Origin: Mycolicibacterium stellerae
Lineage (GTDB): Bacteria; Actinomycetota; Actinomycetes; Mycobacteriales; Mycobacteriaceae
Direction of reading: 5' to 3'
Length of the DNA: 64,000 nucleotides
Assembly: GCF_003719305.1 (NCBI RefSeq)
Contig: NZ_RARC01000001.1
Location: forward strand, 515,513-579,512
The translations under genes and the position numbers were made by a program. Below the pieces are notes generated by a model that was not told where the DNA came from, did no database searches, and was given only the letters and a program-made list of their open reading frames with translations. Below are positions 33,913-42,379 of this stretch, one piece after another (position 1 is the first letter of the stretch; every line of letters begins with the position of its first letter).

Positions 33913-34335
33913 ATGCCGCTAGCTCGTATCGACCTCATCGAGGGAAAGTCCGCGGAATATCGACGTACCATCGCCGATGTCGTCTACGACAAGATGATCG
34001 AATGCCTTGGCGTGCCCGAGGATCGATTCCAAACCATCAGTGAACACAAGGCGGAGAACTTCCTCTTCGACGCCGATTATCTCGGCATCTACCGATCCGA
34101 GAACTGCATCTTCATCCAACTGATCTTCCTCGACGTCGCGACCCCGGAGCAGAAGGGCACGTTCTACGAGGCTGTCGTGGACGAGTTGCAGGAGAAGCTG
34201 CAGGTGCGGCCCGAGGACGTCTTCTTCAACCTCATGACGGTTCAGCCCGCGGACTGGTCCATGGGACTGGGGGTGGCGACCTACGTCAGGGGGGTGCCAG
34301 CCGACCGTCTCGACCCAAACTCCATCCCGCACTGA
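33913..34335 (+). CDS. tautomerase family protein
   Basis: 140 residues from ATG 33913. After Met removal Pro would be N-terminal (M-PLARIDLIEGKSAEY), the catalytic proline of the tautomerase/4-oxalocrotonate superfamily. The length is that of the fused-subunit (MSAD/YusQ-like) class, with two beta-alpha-beta units ('QLIFLDVATPEQKGTFYEAV', 'LMTVQPADWSMGLG'). It follows the AraC gene and precedes an SDR on the same strand. Confidence 0.85.
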   Translation: MPLARIDLIEGKSAEYRRTIADVVYDKMIECLGVPEDRFQTISEHKAENFLFDADYLGIYRSENCIFIQLIFLDVATPEQKGTFYEAVVDELQEKLQVRPEDVFFNLMTVQPADWSMGLGVATYVRGVPADRLDPNSIPH

Positions 34336-34486
34336 CGATTGCAGCTTCGGTTCCTTGCAGAGCCAACGTCGAGGGGCCGCCGTCTCCGTCCGACCTAGTC
34401 GGACCATCGCTGGCAGATGAACACAACACAACCCTCGACTGGCGCCGGCAGTTGCCCGGAGCTGTCCCCACCCGAAGGACGCCATC

Positions 34487-35377
34487 ATGGCAACTCCAGC
34501 AACGACATTGAAGAAGGTGCTGATCACCGGAGCCGGAACTGGCTTCGGATACGAGGTGGCAATGCGACTGGCCGAGAAGGGTTTCGACGTGGTGGCCGCC
34601 GTCGAGATCTACGGCCAGGTGCAGACCCTGAAACGACAAGCCGACGAGCGTGGGGTGACCCTGCAGGTCGAAAAGCTCGACGTCACCGTTGACGGCGACC
34701 GCCGCAAGGCCTGGGACTGGGGCATCGAGATTCTCGTCAACAACGCCGGCGTCGGTGAAGGCGGCTCCACGGTGGACATTCCGGGAGACAACATCCGGCA
34801 CCAGTTCGAGGTCAACGTCACCGGACCGCTGCTGCTGACCCAGGGCATCGCCAAGCAGATGGCCAAGCGTGGATCGGGACGCATCATTTGGGTGTCCTCC
34901 CGCGAAGGGCTCAACGTCAACCCCTTTACCGGCATTTACTCCGCCTCCAAGCACGCCGTAGAGGCCATTGCCGAGAGCATGAAGGACGAGCTGCAAGAGT
35001 TCGGCGTGGAAGTGGCGACCATGAACCCGGGCCCGTTTCTGACCGGCTTCAACGACCGCATCTTCCAAACCTGGCAGAGCTGGGAAGACGACCCGGAACA
35101 CCGTTTGTTCGACTATGCAAAACTCGCCTTTCCTCGGGCGCAGTTCAACCCCGAGCCCGTCTACGCGACGCTGACATCGCTGGCTGCCGGTGAGATCGAC
35201 ACGTACCGCAACCTAGAGCCCACGTCGATGATCGAGGAGACCAAGAACCTCATCGAGGCCCCATGGAGCAAGAAGACCACCGACGGGCTCGGCACCCGCA
35301 ACGACGGCATCCAGAAGTCCTTCGACATGACACCAGAGCAACTGCGCGATGACCAAGACCCGATCCCCGCACCTTGA
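34487..35377 (+). CDS. short-chain dehydrogenase/reductase
   Basis: 296 residues from ATG 34487, preceded by GAAGGACGCC. 'LITGAGTGFGYEVAMRLAEK' (cofactor), 'LVNNAGVGEGG', 'IIWVSSREGLNV' (Ser) and 'YSASKHAVEAIAESMKDEL' (Tyr/Lys). The shortened stretch between cofactor strands (only about 85 residues before NNAG) and a long C-terminal tail set it apart from the FabG-type SDRs elsewhere in the window. Probably part of the AraC/tautomerase unit. Confidence 0.87.
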   Translation: MATPATTLKKVLITGAGTGFGYEVAMRLAEKGFDVVAAVEIYGQVQTLKRQADERGVTLQVEKLDVTVDGDRRKAWDWGIEILVNNAGVGEGGSTVDIPGDNIRHQFEVNVTGPLLLTQGIAKQMAKRGSGRIIWVSSREGLNVNPFTGIYSASKHAVEAIAESMKDELQEFGVEVATMNPGPFLTGFNDRIFQTWQSWEDDPEHRLFDYAKLAFPRAQFNPEPVYATLTSLAAGEIDTYRNLEPTSMIEETKNLIEAPWSKKTTDGLGTRNDGIQKSFDMTPEQLRDDQDPIPAP

Positions 35378-35389
35378 CCGCGGCATGTC

Positions 35390-35600
35390 GCCGGGCTGGC
35401 CCGAGCGCGTCATCGCCACGGACTCTCCGAGGTCAACATCGACCAGCTCAAGGCCACCCAGAGCGTCATTCCGATCGTCTCGGTGCAGATCCGTTCGACC
35501 GCTCCGCCGAGGCACTGGTGGATGAAGCACACGCCCAGGGCGTTGCGTTCATCCCGTGGTTCGCCCTCCCGCGCGGGTCCGCTGGCAGCCACCGACAACG
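35390..35600 (+). pseudogene. aldo/keto reductase remnant (internal fragment, frameshifted)
   Basis: Two adjacent frames give consecutive pieces of one aldo/keto reductase: 'GLSEVNIDQLKATQSVIPIV' (from 35420) and 'FDRSAEALVDEAHAQGVAFI' 'PWFALPRG' (from 35494). Together they match the segment after the substrate barrel of AKR enzymes. The start, active-site residues and C-terminus are gone and the frames shift near 35490. The rest of the 376-bp gap up to the malic enzyme shows nothing recognisable. Confidence 0.75.
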
Positions 35601-35753
35601 CTGCCCATCCCGCGGACCTCCCAGGCGAGTCACCTCGAACAGAGAGTACCGGTGTTCTGAATCACGTTGTGTGACAGTGACTATCGCCGCCAAAAACCTT
35701 GCCGCAGAACCGGGTGGACTCAAGCAACAACCCCAATGAGATAGGAGAATGAG

Positions 35754-37373
35754 ATGAACGAGGAACCTGGTGTTGGTCTGGACGTCCTGCTCGACAGAGC
35801 GGTAAACAAGGGAACGGGATTCTCCGCAGACGAGCGGTCCGACCTACACCTCGAAGGCTTGTTACCTGCTGCAGTCGACTCGCTGGACCTGCAAGTCGAA
35901 CGCGCACTTGCCCATCTCGCGGCCAAGCCGACCGACTTGGAGCAGTACATCTATCTCCAAGAGCTGTGCGACCGCAACTCGACGCTCTTCTATGCGCTGC
36001 TGATGAGCGACCCCGCACGCTTCATCCCGATCGTCTATGACCCCACCATCGCCGATGCCTGCCTCACCTACGGCCACATCTATCGCCGGCCCCAAGGGAT
36101 GTATCTGACCAAGAAGATGAAGGGACGGTTCGCCCGGGTACTGGCCAACTGGCCAACACGGGACATCCGGTTCATCTGCGTCACCTCCGGCGGGCGCATC
36201 CTGGGTCTCGGCGACATCGGGGCCAACGGCGCCCCCATCCCGATCGGCAAGCTCCAGCTCTACACAGCGTGCGCCGCGGTGCCGCCGCAGTACCTGCTGC
36301 CGGTTCATTTCGACATCGGGACCACCAACGCCGCGCTCCGTGCCGACCCGCTCTACACCGGGCTCCGCGACACACCCCCATCCGACGATGACCTCGACGC
36401 GCTGGTAGACGAGTTCATGGACGCTGCCAACGAGGTCTTCCCCGGCGTGTGTGTGCATTTCGAAGATTGGAAGGGCACCGACGCAATCCGGCTGCTCGCG
36501 CGCTACCAAAACAAATACCTCGTCTATAACGACGACATCCAGGGCACGGCCAGCGTCACCATCGCCGGACTCACAACGGCGCTTCAAATCAAGAACGAGA
36601 AGCTGGCCGATCAGAAGATTCTGTTTACCGGCGCAGGATCCGCGGCAATCGGCATCGCCAACATGATCGTGGAAGCGATGATCGACGAAGGATCATCACA
36701 GGACGACGCTCGCGGACGCATCGCCATGTACGACGTCGACGGGTTCCTCGACGCCACACGAGATGACCTCAGCCCTTCTCAAAAGGTCTATGCCAAAGAC
36801 TTACCCGCGACCCAGAGCCTGGCCGAGGCGGTGACGTCGTTCCAGCCGACAGCGCTCATCGGTGTCAGCACGACCCAGGGCCTGTTTACTGAGCAGGTGA
36901 TCAAGGGGGTCGGCTCGAACACCGACCGCCCGATCATCTTTCCGCTGTCCAACCCTACCGACAAGGCGGAGTGCACCGCACAGCAGGCCTACGAATGGAC
37001 CGACGGTAAAGCGCTGTTCGCAGCTGGCGTGCAGTTCCCCGATGTCACCTACAACGGCAAGACCTTCCACCCAGGCCAAGCCAACAACTTCTACATCTTT
37101 CCGGCATTCGGTCTGGCCATCTATGCGACCAAGCCCAAACGCATCGACGACAAAATGTGGATTGCCGGCGCACGCGGGTCAGCAGACCAAATCGACCAGG
37201 CATCGCGCGACGAAGGGATGCTCTTTCCCGACCAGGACGAGGTCCTCGAGGTCGAAATCACCACGGCCACGCGCATCGCGGAGCACATCTTCGATCGCGG
37301 CCTCGCGACCGTCGACCGACCCGACGACATCCGCGCCTGGATAAAGAGCCTGACCTACACCCCCACCTACTGA
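35754..37373 (+). CDS. NAD-dependent malic enzyme
   Basis: 539 residues from ATG 35754, preceded by AGGAG. Malic enzyme N-domain: 'RAVNKGTGFSADERSDLHLE', 'PIVYDPTIADACLTYGHIYR' (Tyr) and 'ILGLGDIGANGAPIPIGKL'; metal and Lys region 'YLVYNDDIQGTASVTIAGL'; NAD fold 'ILFTGAGSAAIGIANMI'; C-terminal 'PIIFPLSNPTDKAECT'. It converts malate to pyruvate and CO2. Size and motifs fit the large (SfcA/MaeA-like) type. It is followed by fumarase 62 bp downstream, giving a fumarate-malate-pyruvate route. Confidence 0.93.
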   Translation: MNEEPGVGLDVLLDRAVNKGTGFSADERSDLHLEGLLPAAVDSLDLQVERALAHLAAKPTDLEQYIYLQELCDRNSTLFYALLMSDPARFIPIVYDPTIADACLTYGHIYRRPQGMYLTKKMKGRFARVLANWPTRDIRFICVTSGGRILGLGDIGANGAPIPIGKLQLYTACAAVPPQYLLPVHFDIGTTNAALRADPLYTGLRDTPPSDDDLDALVDEFMDAANEVFPGVCVHFEDWKGTDAIRLLARYQNKYLVYNDDIQGTASVTIAGLTTALQIKNEKLADQKILFTGAGSAAIGIANMIVEAMIDEGSSQDDARGRIAMYDVDGFLDATRDDLSPSQKVYAKDLPATQSLAEAVTSFQPTALIGVSTTQGLFTEQVIKGVGSNTDRPIIFPLSNPTDKAECTAQQAYEWTDGKALFAAGVQFPDVTYNGKTFHPGQANNFYIFPAFGLAIYATKPKRIDDKMWIAGARGSADQIDQASRDEGMLFPDQDEVLEVEITTATRIAEHIFDRGLATVDRPDDIRAWIKSLTYTPTY

Positions 37374-37435
37374 CGCCAGCCCCGACCCCGGCGACCTTCC
37401 CCCAGACTCACACCCCGCGAGGCCAGGAGTATCAG

Positions 37436-38908
<1,473 letters not shown>

Positions 38909-38954
38909 ATTCCGTGCGGCGTCGGCGATGTCGTCGTCCTCGGCGGTGAGCGTG

Positions 38955-39395
38955 GTGTGCACGGTTTCGATCTAACGTTCGGCGCGCCGAAGAGCGTCTC
39001 ACTGGTTCGGGCCCTGCGGACCGACGATGTGGCTGGCGGGATTGACCGCCGTCGCCTATCAGCACGTGACGTCACGCTGCGGAGACCCGGGAGGGCTGGG
39101 GGGGTACTACTCCGAGCGCGAGACCCGCACGCCGGTGTGGCTGTTGGCCGGCGACACTCACACCATATCGCGGCTGATCGGCCTGACTGATGCTCAGCGC
39201 GCCGGAGGGGAGGTTGATGCGGAGGTCGTGGCGCGCTGGCTCGACGAGGGGATCGTTCCGAGCGGTGCGCATGGGCGCGCGTTCCCACCCTTCCGCGCCA
39301 GATCCTTTGCGGGCACGTTCGGCGGTTTGGGCGGTGTCGATGTAGTAGTTGATCGACCACCGCTTTAACTTGGCGATCGTCAACACCGTTCTCAC
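38955..39395. pseudogene. scrambled MobF-type relaxase (TraA/TrwC family) remnant
   Basis: Three pieces of one relaxase lie out of order. On plus: 'HGFDLTFGAPKSVSLVRALR' (38957-39030), followed by an earlier part of the protein, 'GGYYSERETRTPVWLLAGDT' and 'GEVDAEVVARWLDEGIVPSG' (39030-39290). On minus: the true N-terminus 'LTIAKLKRWSINYYIDTAQT' (from about 39392 down to 39290), which shifts frame after about 35 codons. An inversion and a deletion are needed to explain this. It shows past conjugative mobility. Confidence 0.8.
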
Positions 39396-39413
39396 CTGCC
39401 TGGAGCTGGCGTC

Positions 39414-39512
39414 TTGACCGCACACATCTACGCCGATCTGTATGACGACGAGCTTGACGACGTCGCATCCGCACTCGACGCCCTTGACGACACTCGCGGG
39501 GACCTTCCGTGA
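39414..39512 (+). pseudogene. tyrosine integrase, C-terminal remnant
   Basis: 32 codons reading 'LTAHIYADLYDDELDDVASA' and on to a TGA at 39510. The 'HxYAxLxDDxLDxVAxAL' pattern is the tail after the catalytic Tyr in actinobacterial tyrosine integrases. Upstream the frame is not recognisable. It lies 120 bp from the 3' end of tRNA-Phe, where the integrase of a tRNA-targeting element is expected. Confidence 0.75.
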
Positions 39513-39631
39513 GGAACCGTGGCGGACGCCCGAAGGTTTTGGCCGGATATTGGCTGGATGAATTCGACGACGAAGAGCCCGAGCTCTACAACTCTGCGGT
39601 CTTTCATGACGCTGAACAGCGCCGATACTGA
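39509..39631 (+). CDS. possible 40-residue protein downstream of the integrase remnant
   Basis: GTG 39509 overlaps the integrase stop (GTGA) and the frame runs 40 codons (VRNRGGRPKVLAGYWLDEFD ...) to a TGA at 39629, one base before the tRNA-Phe 3' end. Start/stop coupling and acidic composition make it plausible as a small element gene. No function is suggested. Confidence 0.35.
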   Translation: MRNRGGRPKVLAGYWLDEFDDEEPELYNSAVFHDAEQRRY

Positions 39632-39632
39632 G

Positions 39633-39706
39633 TGGCCAGGGCCGGGATCGAACCGGCGACCTTCCGCTTTTCAGGCGGACGCTCATACCAACTGAGCTAC
39701 CTGGCC
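39633..39706 (-). tRNA. tRNA-Phe (GAA)
   Basis: 74 nt. Acceptor GGCCAGG/CCTGGCC, D-arm AGCTCAGTTGGT, anticodon loop CTGAAAA within CCGCC/GGCGG-type stem, T-loop TTCGATC. CCA is not encoded. The 3' end was an integration target (copy at 31231). Confidence 0.95.
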
Positions 39707-39733
39707 CGACGGCACCGCTGTGCCTCGCCGCCG

Positions 39734-39810
39734 TGGCGACCCTGACGGGACTCGAACCCGCGACCTCCGCCGTGACAGGGCGGCGCGCTAACCAACTGCG
39801 CCACAGGGCC
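39734..39810 (-). tRNA. tRNA-Asp (GTC)
   Basis: 77 nt, starts GGCCCTGTGGCGCAGTTGG, anticodon loop CTGTCAC, T-loop TTCGAGT, discriminator G/A region ending in GTCGCCA. 27 bp upstream of tRNA-Phe on the same strand, so probably one transcript. Confidence 0.95.
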
Positions 39811-39848
39811 TTGCTCGTACATCCTGCTCCGCGAAATCGCGAAGCGGG

Positions 39849-39921
39849 TACCCCCTACGGGATTCGAACCCGCGCTACCGCCTTGAAAGGGCGGCGTCCT
39901 AGGCCGCTAGACGAAGGGGGC
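39849..39921 (-). tRNA. tRNA-Glu (TTC)
   Basis: 73 nt, starts GCCCCCTTCGTCTAGCGGCC, anticodon loop CTTTCAA, T-loop TTCGAAT. First gene of the minus-strand Glu-Asp-Phe cluster. Confidence 0.95.
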
Positions 39922-40054
39922 CAGCCGAATCTCTCCGGGGTACTCGCAGCGCCATGACGCTGGGAGCCTCGATAGCTTAGGGTACCGGGTGCCGAATGCT
40001 CAAACGAGATGCCCGTCCCGAGGCAGTATCCTTTCTTCGGTCAAGTTCCACCCT

Positions 40055-40127
40055 GCCCCTATAGCTCAGTTGGTAGAGCTACGGACTTTTAATCCGCAGG
40101 TCCCAGGTTCGAGCCCTGGTGGGGGCA
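40055..40127 (+). tRNA. tRNA-Lys (TTT)
   Basis: 73 nt, starts GCCCCTATAGCTCAGTTGG, anticodon loop CTTTTAA, T-loop TTCGAGC, acceptor end TGGGGGC plus A. Its 3' half is the attL of the island that begins here; integration has left the tRNA intact. Confidence 0.95.
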
Positions 40128-40129
40128 CA
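40086..40129 (+). repeat. attL, 44-bp core within tRNA-Lys
   Basis: Starts in the anticodon loop (CTTTTAATCC) and runs through the T-arm to two bases past the discriminator (GGGGGCACA). Identical to 53262-53305; the bases immediately outside differ on both sides. Confidence 0.95.
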
Positions 40130-40188
40130 AAGCAGACGTCCAGTTCAGGCGCACCTTTTGGACCAGGCGCAGCGCGCTGCCAGACAAC

Positions 40189-40225
40189 CCGACACACATT
40201 TTGTCGGTGGTTTGTCGTCAGTCAC
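40189..40225 (+). repeat. island-end repeat, copy 1
   Basis: 37 bases beginning CCGACACACATTTTGTCGG and ending TTGTCGTCAGTCAC, about 60 bp inside attL. A 37-base copy with one difference is at 56214-56250, and its central 23 bases recur at 53090-53112 just inside attR. The first 19 bases form an inverted repeat (CCGACA / TGTCGG). Possibly integrase arm-binding or excision sites. Confidence 0.7.
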
Positions 40226-40294
40226 CTGACTTACGCCGCGTTCGGCTGCCGACAGCAACACCGTGACAGCGGCACGGTCCGACGATGCGCGGGA

Positions 40295-40585
40295 CTACGC
40301 TTCGCACCCAACTCCGTCGTCGTTTGAATCAAGGCCGTAGATATCGTCGCCGTCGACAGACACAGGGCCATCCACATACTCCGGACCGTTACCGTCACCG
40401 CTGGCACAGTCGACATCGCTGGCAATGGGAACGCAGGCACCTGAGTAGTTGGGATCGCAGTCGGAGCTTTGCCTTAGCGGCACATGTGGATCCGTGATGG
40501 CTATGCCGCCCGGAACAGCGTTGGCCAGCGGACTGAATGCGATGGCCACCGTAAACCCAATTGTCAGCATTGACAATCTCCTCAT
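40295..40585 (-). CDS. secreted excalibur-like (calcium-binding motif) protein
   Basis: 96 residues from ATG 40585. Sec signal peptide 'MRRLSMLTIGFTVAIAFSPL' with cleavage after 'ANA'. The mature part has Cys pairs and a C-terminal excalibur-type motif: 'DCDPNYSGACVPIASDVDC' and 'YGLDSNDDGVGCEA' (Asp-x-Asp-x-Asp-Gly). Proteins of this type are exported, often linked to nuclease or cell-surface functions. A close paralogue is at 56327-56623; similarity extends outside the coding part, so the locus was duplicated. Confidence 0.78.
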   Translation of the reverse strand: MRRLSMLTIGFTVAIAFSPLANAVPGGIAITDPHVPLRQSSDCDPNYSGACVPIASDVDCASGDGNGPEYVDGPVSVDGDDIYGLDSNDDGVGCEA

Positions 40586-40820
40586 GGCGGCAAAGCGTAT
40601 CTGAGTCGGTGCCGCCTGTTGGCGGGTTTGCTCCAAGCCACCTACACACTCGACGCCGGTACCCAACCCGTGCGGTGCCCACCCCGGCGGGAATCCTCCA
40701 AAACGGCGAGCTACCGCCAATAGGCGATCTGGTGACAGGTGGTGCACTCAGCAGTACTGTGGTCCTCGTGCCGCTGACACCGGCACCAGGGCGCAGGAAA
40801 CTGTGCGCAGGCGCGAGGCA

Positions 40821-40894
40821 GCCCTTCGGGAGGCATGCGCGAGTCTGCATATTCCAGTGCGTTTAGTCACGGCCCTTCGGGAGGCACGCGCGAG
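40821..40894 (+). repeat. direct repeat pair upstream of the zinc-finger gene
   Basis: A 23-base sequence GCCCTTCGGGAGGCATGCGC+GAG at 40821-40843 recurs at 40872-40894 with one change (CACGCGC). Period 51 bp. Located 65-138 bp upstream of the zinc-finger start, so possibly a binding site for a regulator. Confidence 0.6.
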
Positions 40895-40958
40895 AACGCG
40901 GTTCACCTTTCACCGCACGGTGCAAGAGGTGTCCGTTTTTCGCACCGAAGGGATAGCA

Positions 40959-41447
40959 ATGTCTATCGACAACGACACTCGCGACGATCACCCCCGCCTA
41001 TCGATGGCGAAACAAGCACTGGAGCGACTACTTGAGGCGGCCGAGCCCCCAACGGCACGCAATTGGCACGCATCTAGTACGGCGGTAGTCGCGCTTAATG
41101 TGAGCAAGAAGGCCGACGGCACCCTCCTTGAGGAATTGGTGGGCTTCGCGATCCCCGCAAGTGCGACGCTCGTGCTTGGGCTGCGAACTGAAAATGACTG
41201 GCTCATTACGGAACAGAACGAAGCCGTCTGGATGGTGGCAGCCTGCGAGGTATGTGAGTTTCAGGCGACCGACTATGACGGCCTTGCTCACCATGTCATG
41301 GAGATGCACCCCGGAAACTACGCGGTGACGTGCGCATCCTGCGATATCAAGATTGTGGGGGCGAGCGCGGTTGTCGATCATTTCAACCAACTCCACTCGG
41401 ATGCCTTGGACTTGGCCCAGATGCTCGCTGAGAAATCGCTGATCTAG
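40959..41447 (+). CDS. tandem C2H2 zinc-finger protein
   Basis: 162 residues from ATG 40959 (MSIDNDTRDDHPRLSMAKQA). The C-terminal half holds two fingers with classical spacing Cys-x2-Cys-x12-His-x4-His: 'CEVC ... HVMEMH' (about residue 95-116) and 'CASC ... HFNQLH' (about 126-147). Classical C2H2 fingers are rare in bacteria (Ros/MucR has one, with different spacing). The N-terminal half has no known fold. It could be a DNA-binding regulator of the island or a protein acting on phage or host DNA. A frameshifted copy lies at 57034. Confidence 0.72.
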   Translation: MSIDNDTRDDHPRLSMAKQALERLLEAAEPPTARNWHASSTAVVALNVSKKADGTLLEELVGFAIPASATLVLGLRTENDWLITEQNEAVWMVAACEVCEFQATDYDGLAHHVMEMHPGNYAVTCASCDIKIVGASAVVDHFNQLHSDALDLAQMLAEKSLI

Positions 41448-41490
41448 CACCTTCAGCCAGAACGGTTTTCGGGCGTCCTGCGGTCCGAAT

Positions 41491-41507
41491 CGCGGTTCGA
41501 TTCCGCG
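41491..41507 (+). other. isolated tRNA T-arm-like sequence
   Basis: CGCGG-TTCGATT-CCGCG: a 5-bp stem and a canonical 7-base T-loop followed by ACTGGCC as an acceptor-like 3' strand. No matching 5' acceptor or anticodon arm is found upstream, so it is at most a tRNA fragment. Confidence 0.4.
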
Positions 41508-41590
41508 ACTGGCCCTACTCGCGCTCTGCGAGCGTTCGCACCTTGACAACTACACAGTGCCCCCCGGCATCCAGCGGGAGCTCAGATAGC

Positions 41591-41632
41591 ACTGGACCGC
41601 CAGGTGCAGGATGGGACACCCAGCGGTCCAGT
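41591..41632. repeat. 10-bp inverted repeat
   Basis: ACTGGACCGC at 41591-41600 and its exact complement at 41623-41632 with a 22-base loop. No T-run follows. It lies between the convergent zinc-finger gene and capsid operon, so it may end transcription from both sides. Confidence 0.55.
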
Positions 41633-41886
41633 CAGCGATCCCTGCGCGCCATGCCGATGACTGTGGACAGGTTTCGCTGCGTGACAACGCGTGAAGCTGG
41701 GTACGGACTTCGCGTGTTGCCAAGTATCAAGTTGTGTCACTAACACGCAGGACGGCGGGCTGCCGCTATTGGTGGGGAAACACCCTTGGCCCGACAAACC
41801 CTGCCGCCTGCGTCCTCGCGGCGCTAGTACCTACGAAGTACGTTCACACGTGACGATGAACTTGAGCGCCGAAAGTCATTGTGTTG

Positions 41887-42003
41887 CTAGCGCTTCCTTC
41901 GCTGCCGTGCGGAGCTCTTGGCGCGACGGCCGCCCTTGCCGGGACCGCGCCTGGCCTGCCGGGTGAACTTTCGTTGCGCCGTCGCTTGCTTCCTGGTGGC
42001 CAC
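41887..42003 (-). CDS. 38-residue arginine/lysine-rich peptide in the capsid operon
   Basis: GTG 42003 with GGAGG 9 bases upstream and only 4 bp after the previous stop. The 38-residue product (MATRKQATAQRKFTRQARRG ... ending RQRRKR) has 16 Arg/Lys and no acidic residue. Composition recalls protamine-like or capsid-internal nucleic-acid-condensing peptides. It is the fourth gene of the minus-strand capsid operon. The strong ribosome-binding site and operon position support it being real. Confidence 0.65.
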   Translation of the reverse strand: MATRKQATAQRKFTRQARRGPGKGGRRAKSSARQRRKR

Positions 42004-42007
42004 GGTC

Positions 42008-42229
42008 CTACCTCCGGTTCATGCCGATGATCGGGTCGCAGTCCGGCGTAGTGCCCCGGTATCGGCCGCCTTCGGCATATGGCTTTCCGCGGACCGATGA
42101 TGGCTCGATTCCCGCTCCCCAGCTGAACTCGGACGCATCGGGTTCCGCGTTGGGATCAAGCGGGTAGCGGAGGCCGGCATCGTTGGCGCCGGATATGTTC
42201 GCGCCGGAACTGGTACCGCTGCTAGTCAT
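42008..42229 (-). CDS. 73-residue capsid-operon protein, unknown function
   Basis: ATG 42229 lies inside the end of the 47-residue gene (8-base overlap ATGACTAG), showing translational coupling. Gly/Ser/Asn-rich N-terminus 'MTSSGTSSGANISGANDAGL', proline- and charge-rich middle and no hydrophobic helix. Its position after the capsid gene suggests a virion or head-accessory protein, but nothing in the sequence proves it. Confidence 0.6.
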   Translation of the reverse strand: MTSSGTSSGANISGANDAGLRYPLDPNAEPDASEFSWGAGIEPSSVRGKPYAEGGRYRGTTPDCDPIIGMNRR

Positions 42230-42365
42230 CTAATGAACCTGCCTGTGAGGTTAGGTTGGCCTGCTGCTCACTACCGCTCGCAGCTTGCGTAAGAGTTGCG
42301 TTGGCCCGCGCTATCGCCACAATCACATCGGCGAGATTGCGACTGAGCCATTCAGATGCGTTCAT
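42222..42365 (-). CDS. 47-residue capsid-operon protein, unknown function
   Basis: ATG 42365, 15 bp after the capsid gene stop, GGCGG at usual spacing. It encodes 'MNASEWLSRNLADVIVAIAR' and then a Gln/Ala-rich, probably helical tail ending SLDD. The overlap with the next gene supports translation. It could be a small helical head or scaffolding factor. Confidence 0.55.
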   Translation of the reverse strand: MNASEWLSRNLADVIVAIARANATLTQAASGSEQQANLTSQAGSLDD

Positions 42366-42379
42366 GTGTCAGCCGCCGG

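Larger units (their letters stand above)
41448..41886. other. non-coding stretch downstream of the zinc-finger gene
   Basis: 439 bp without a convincing gene. It holds a tRNA-like T-arm (41491-41507) and a 10-bp perfect inverted repeat (41591-41632). Confidence 0.5.
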
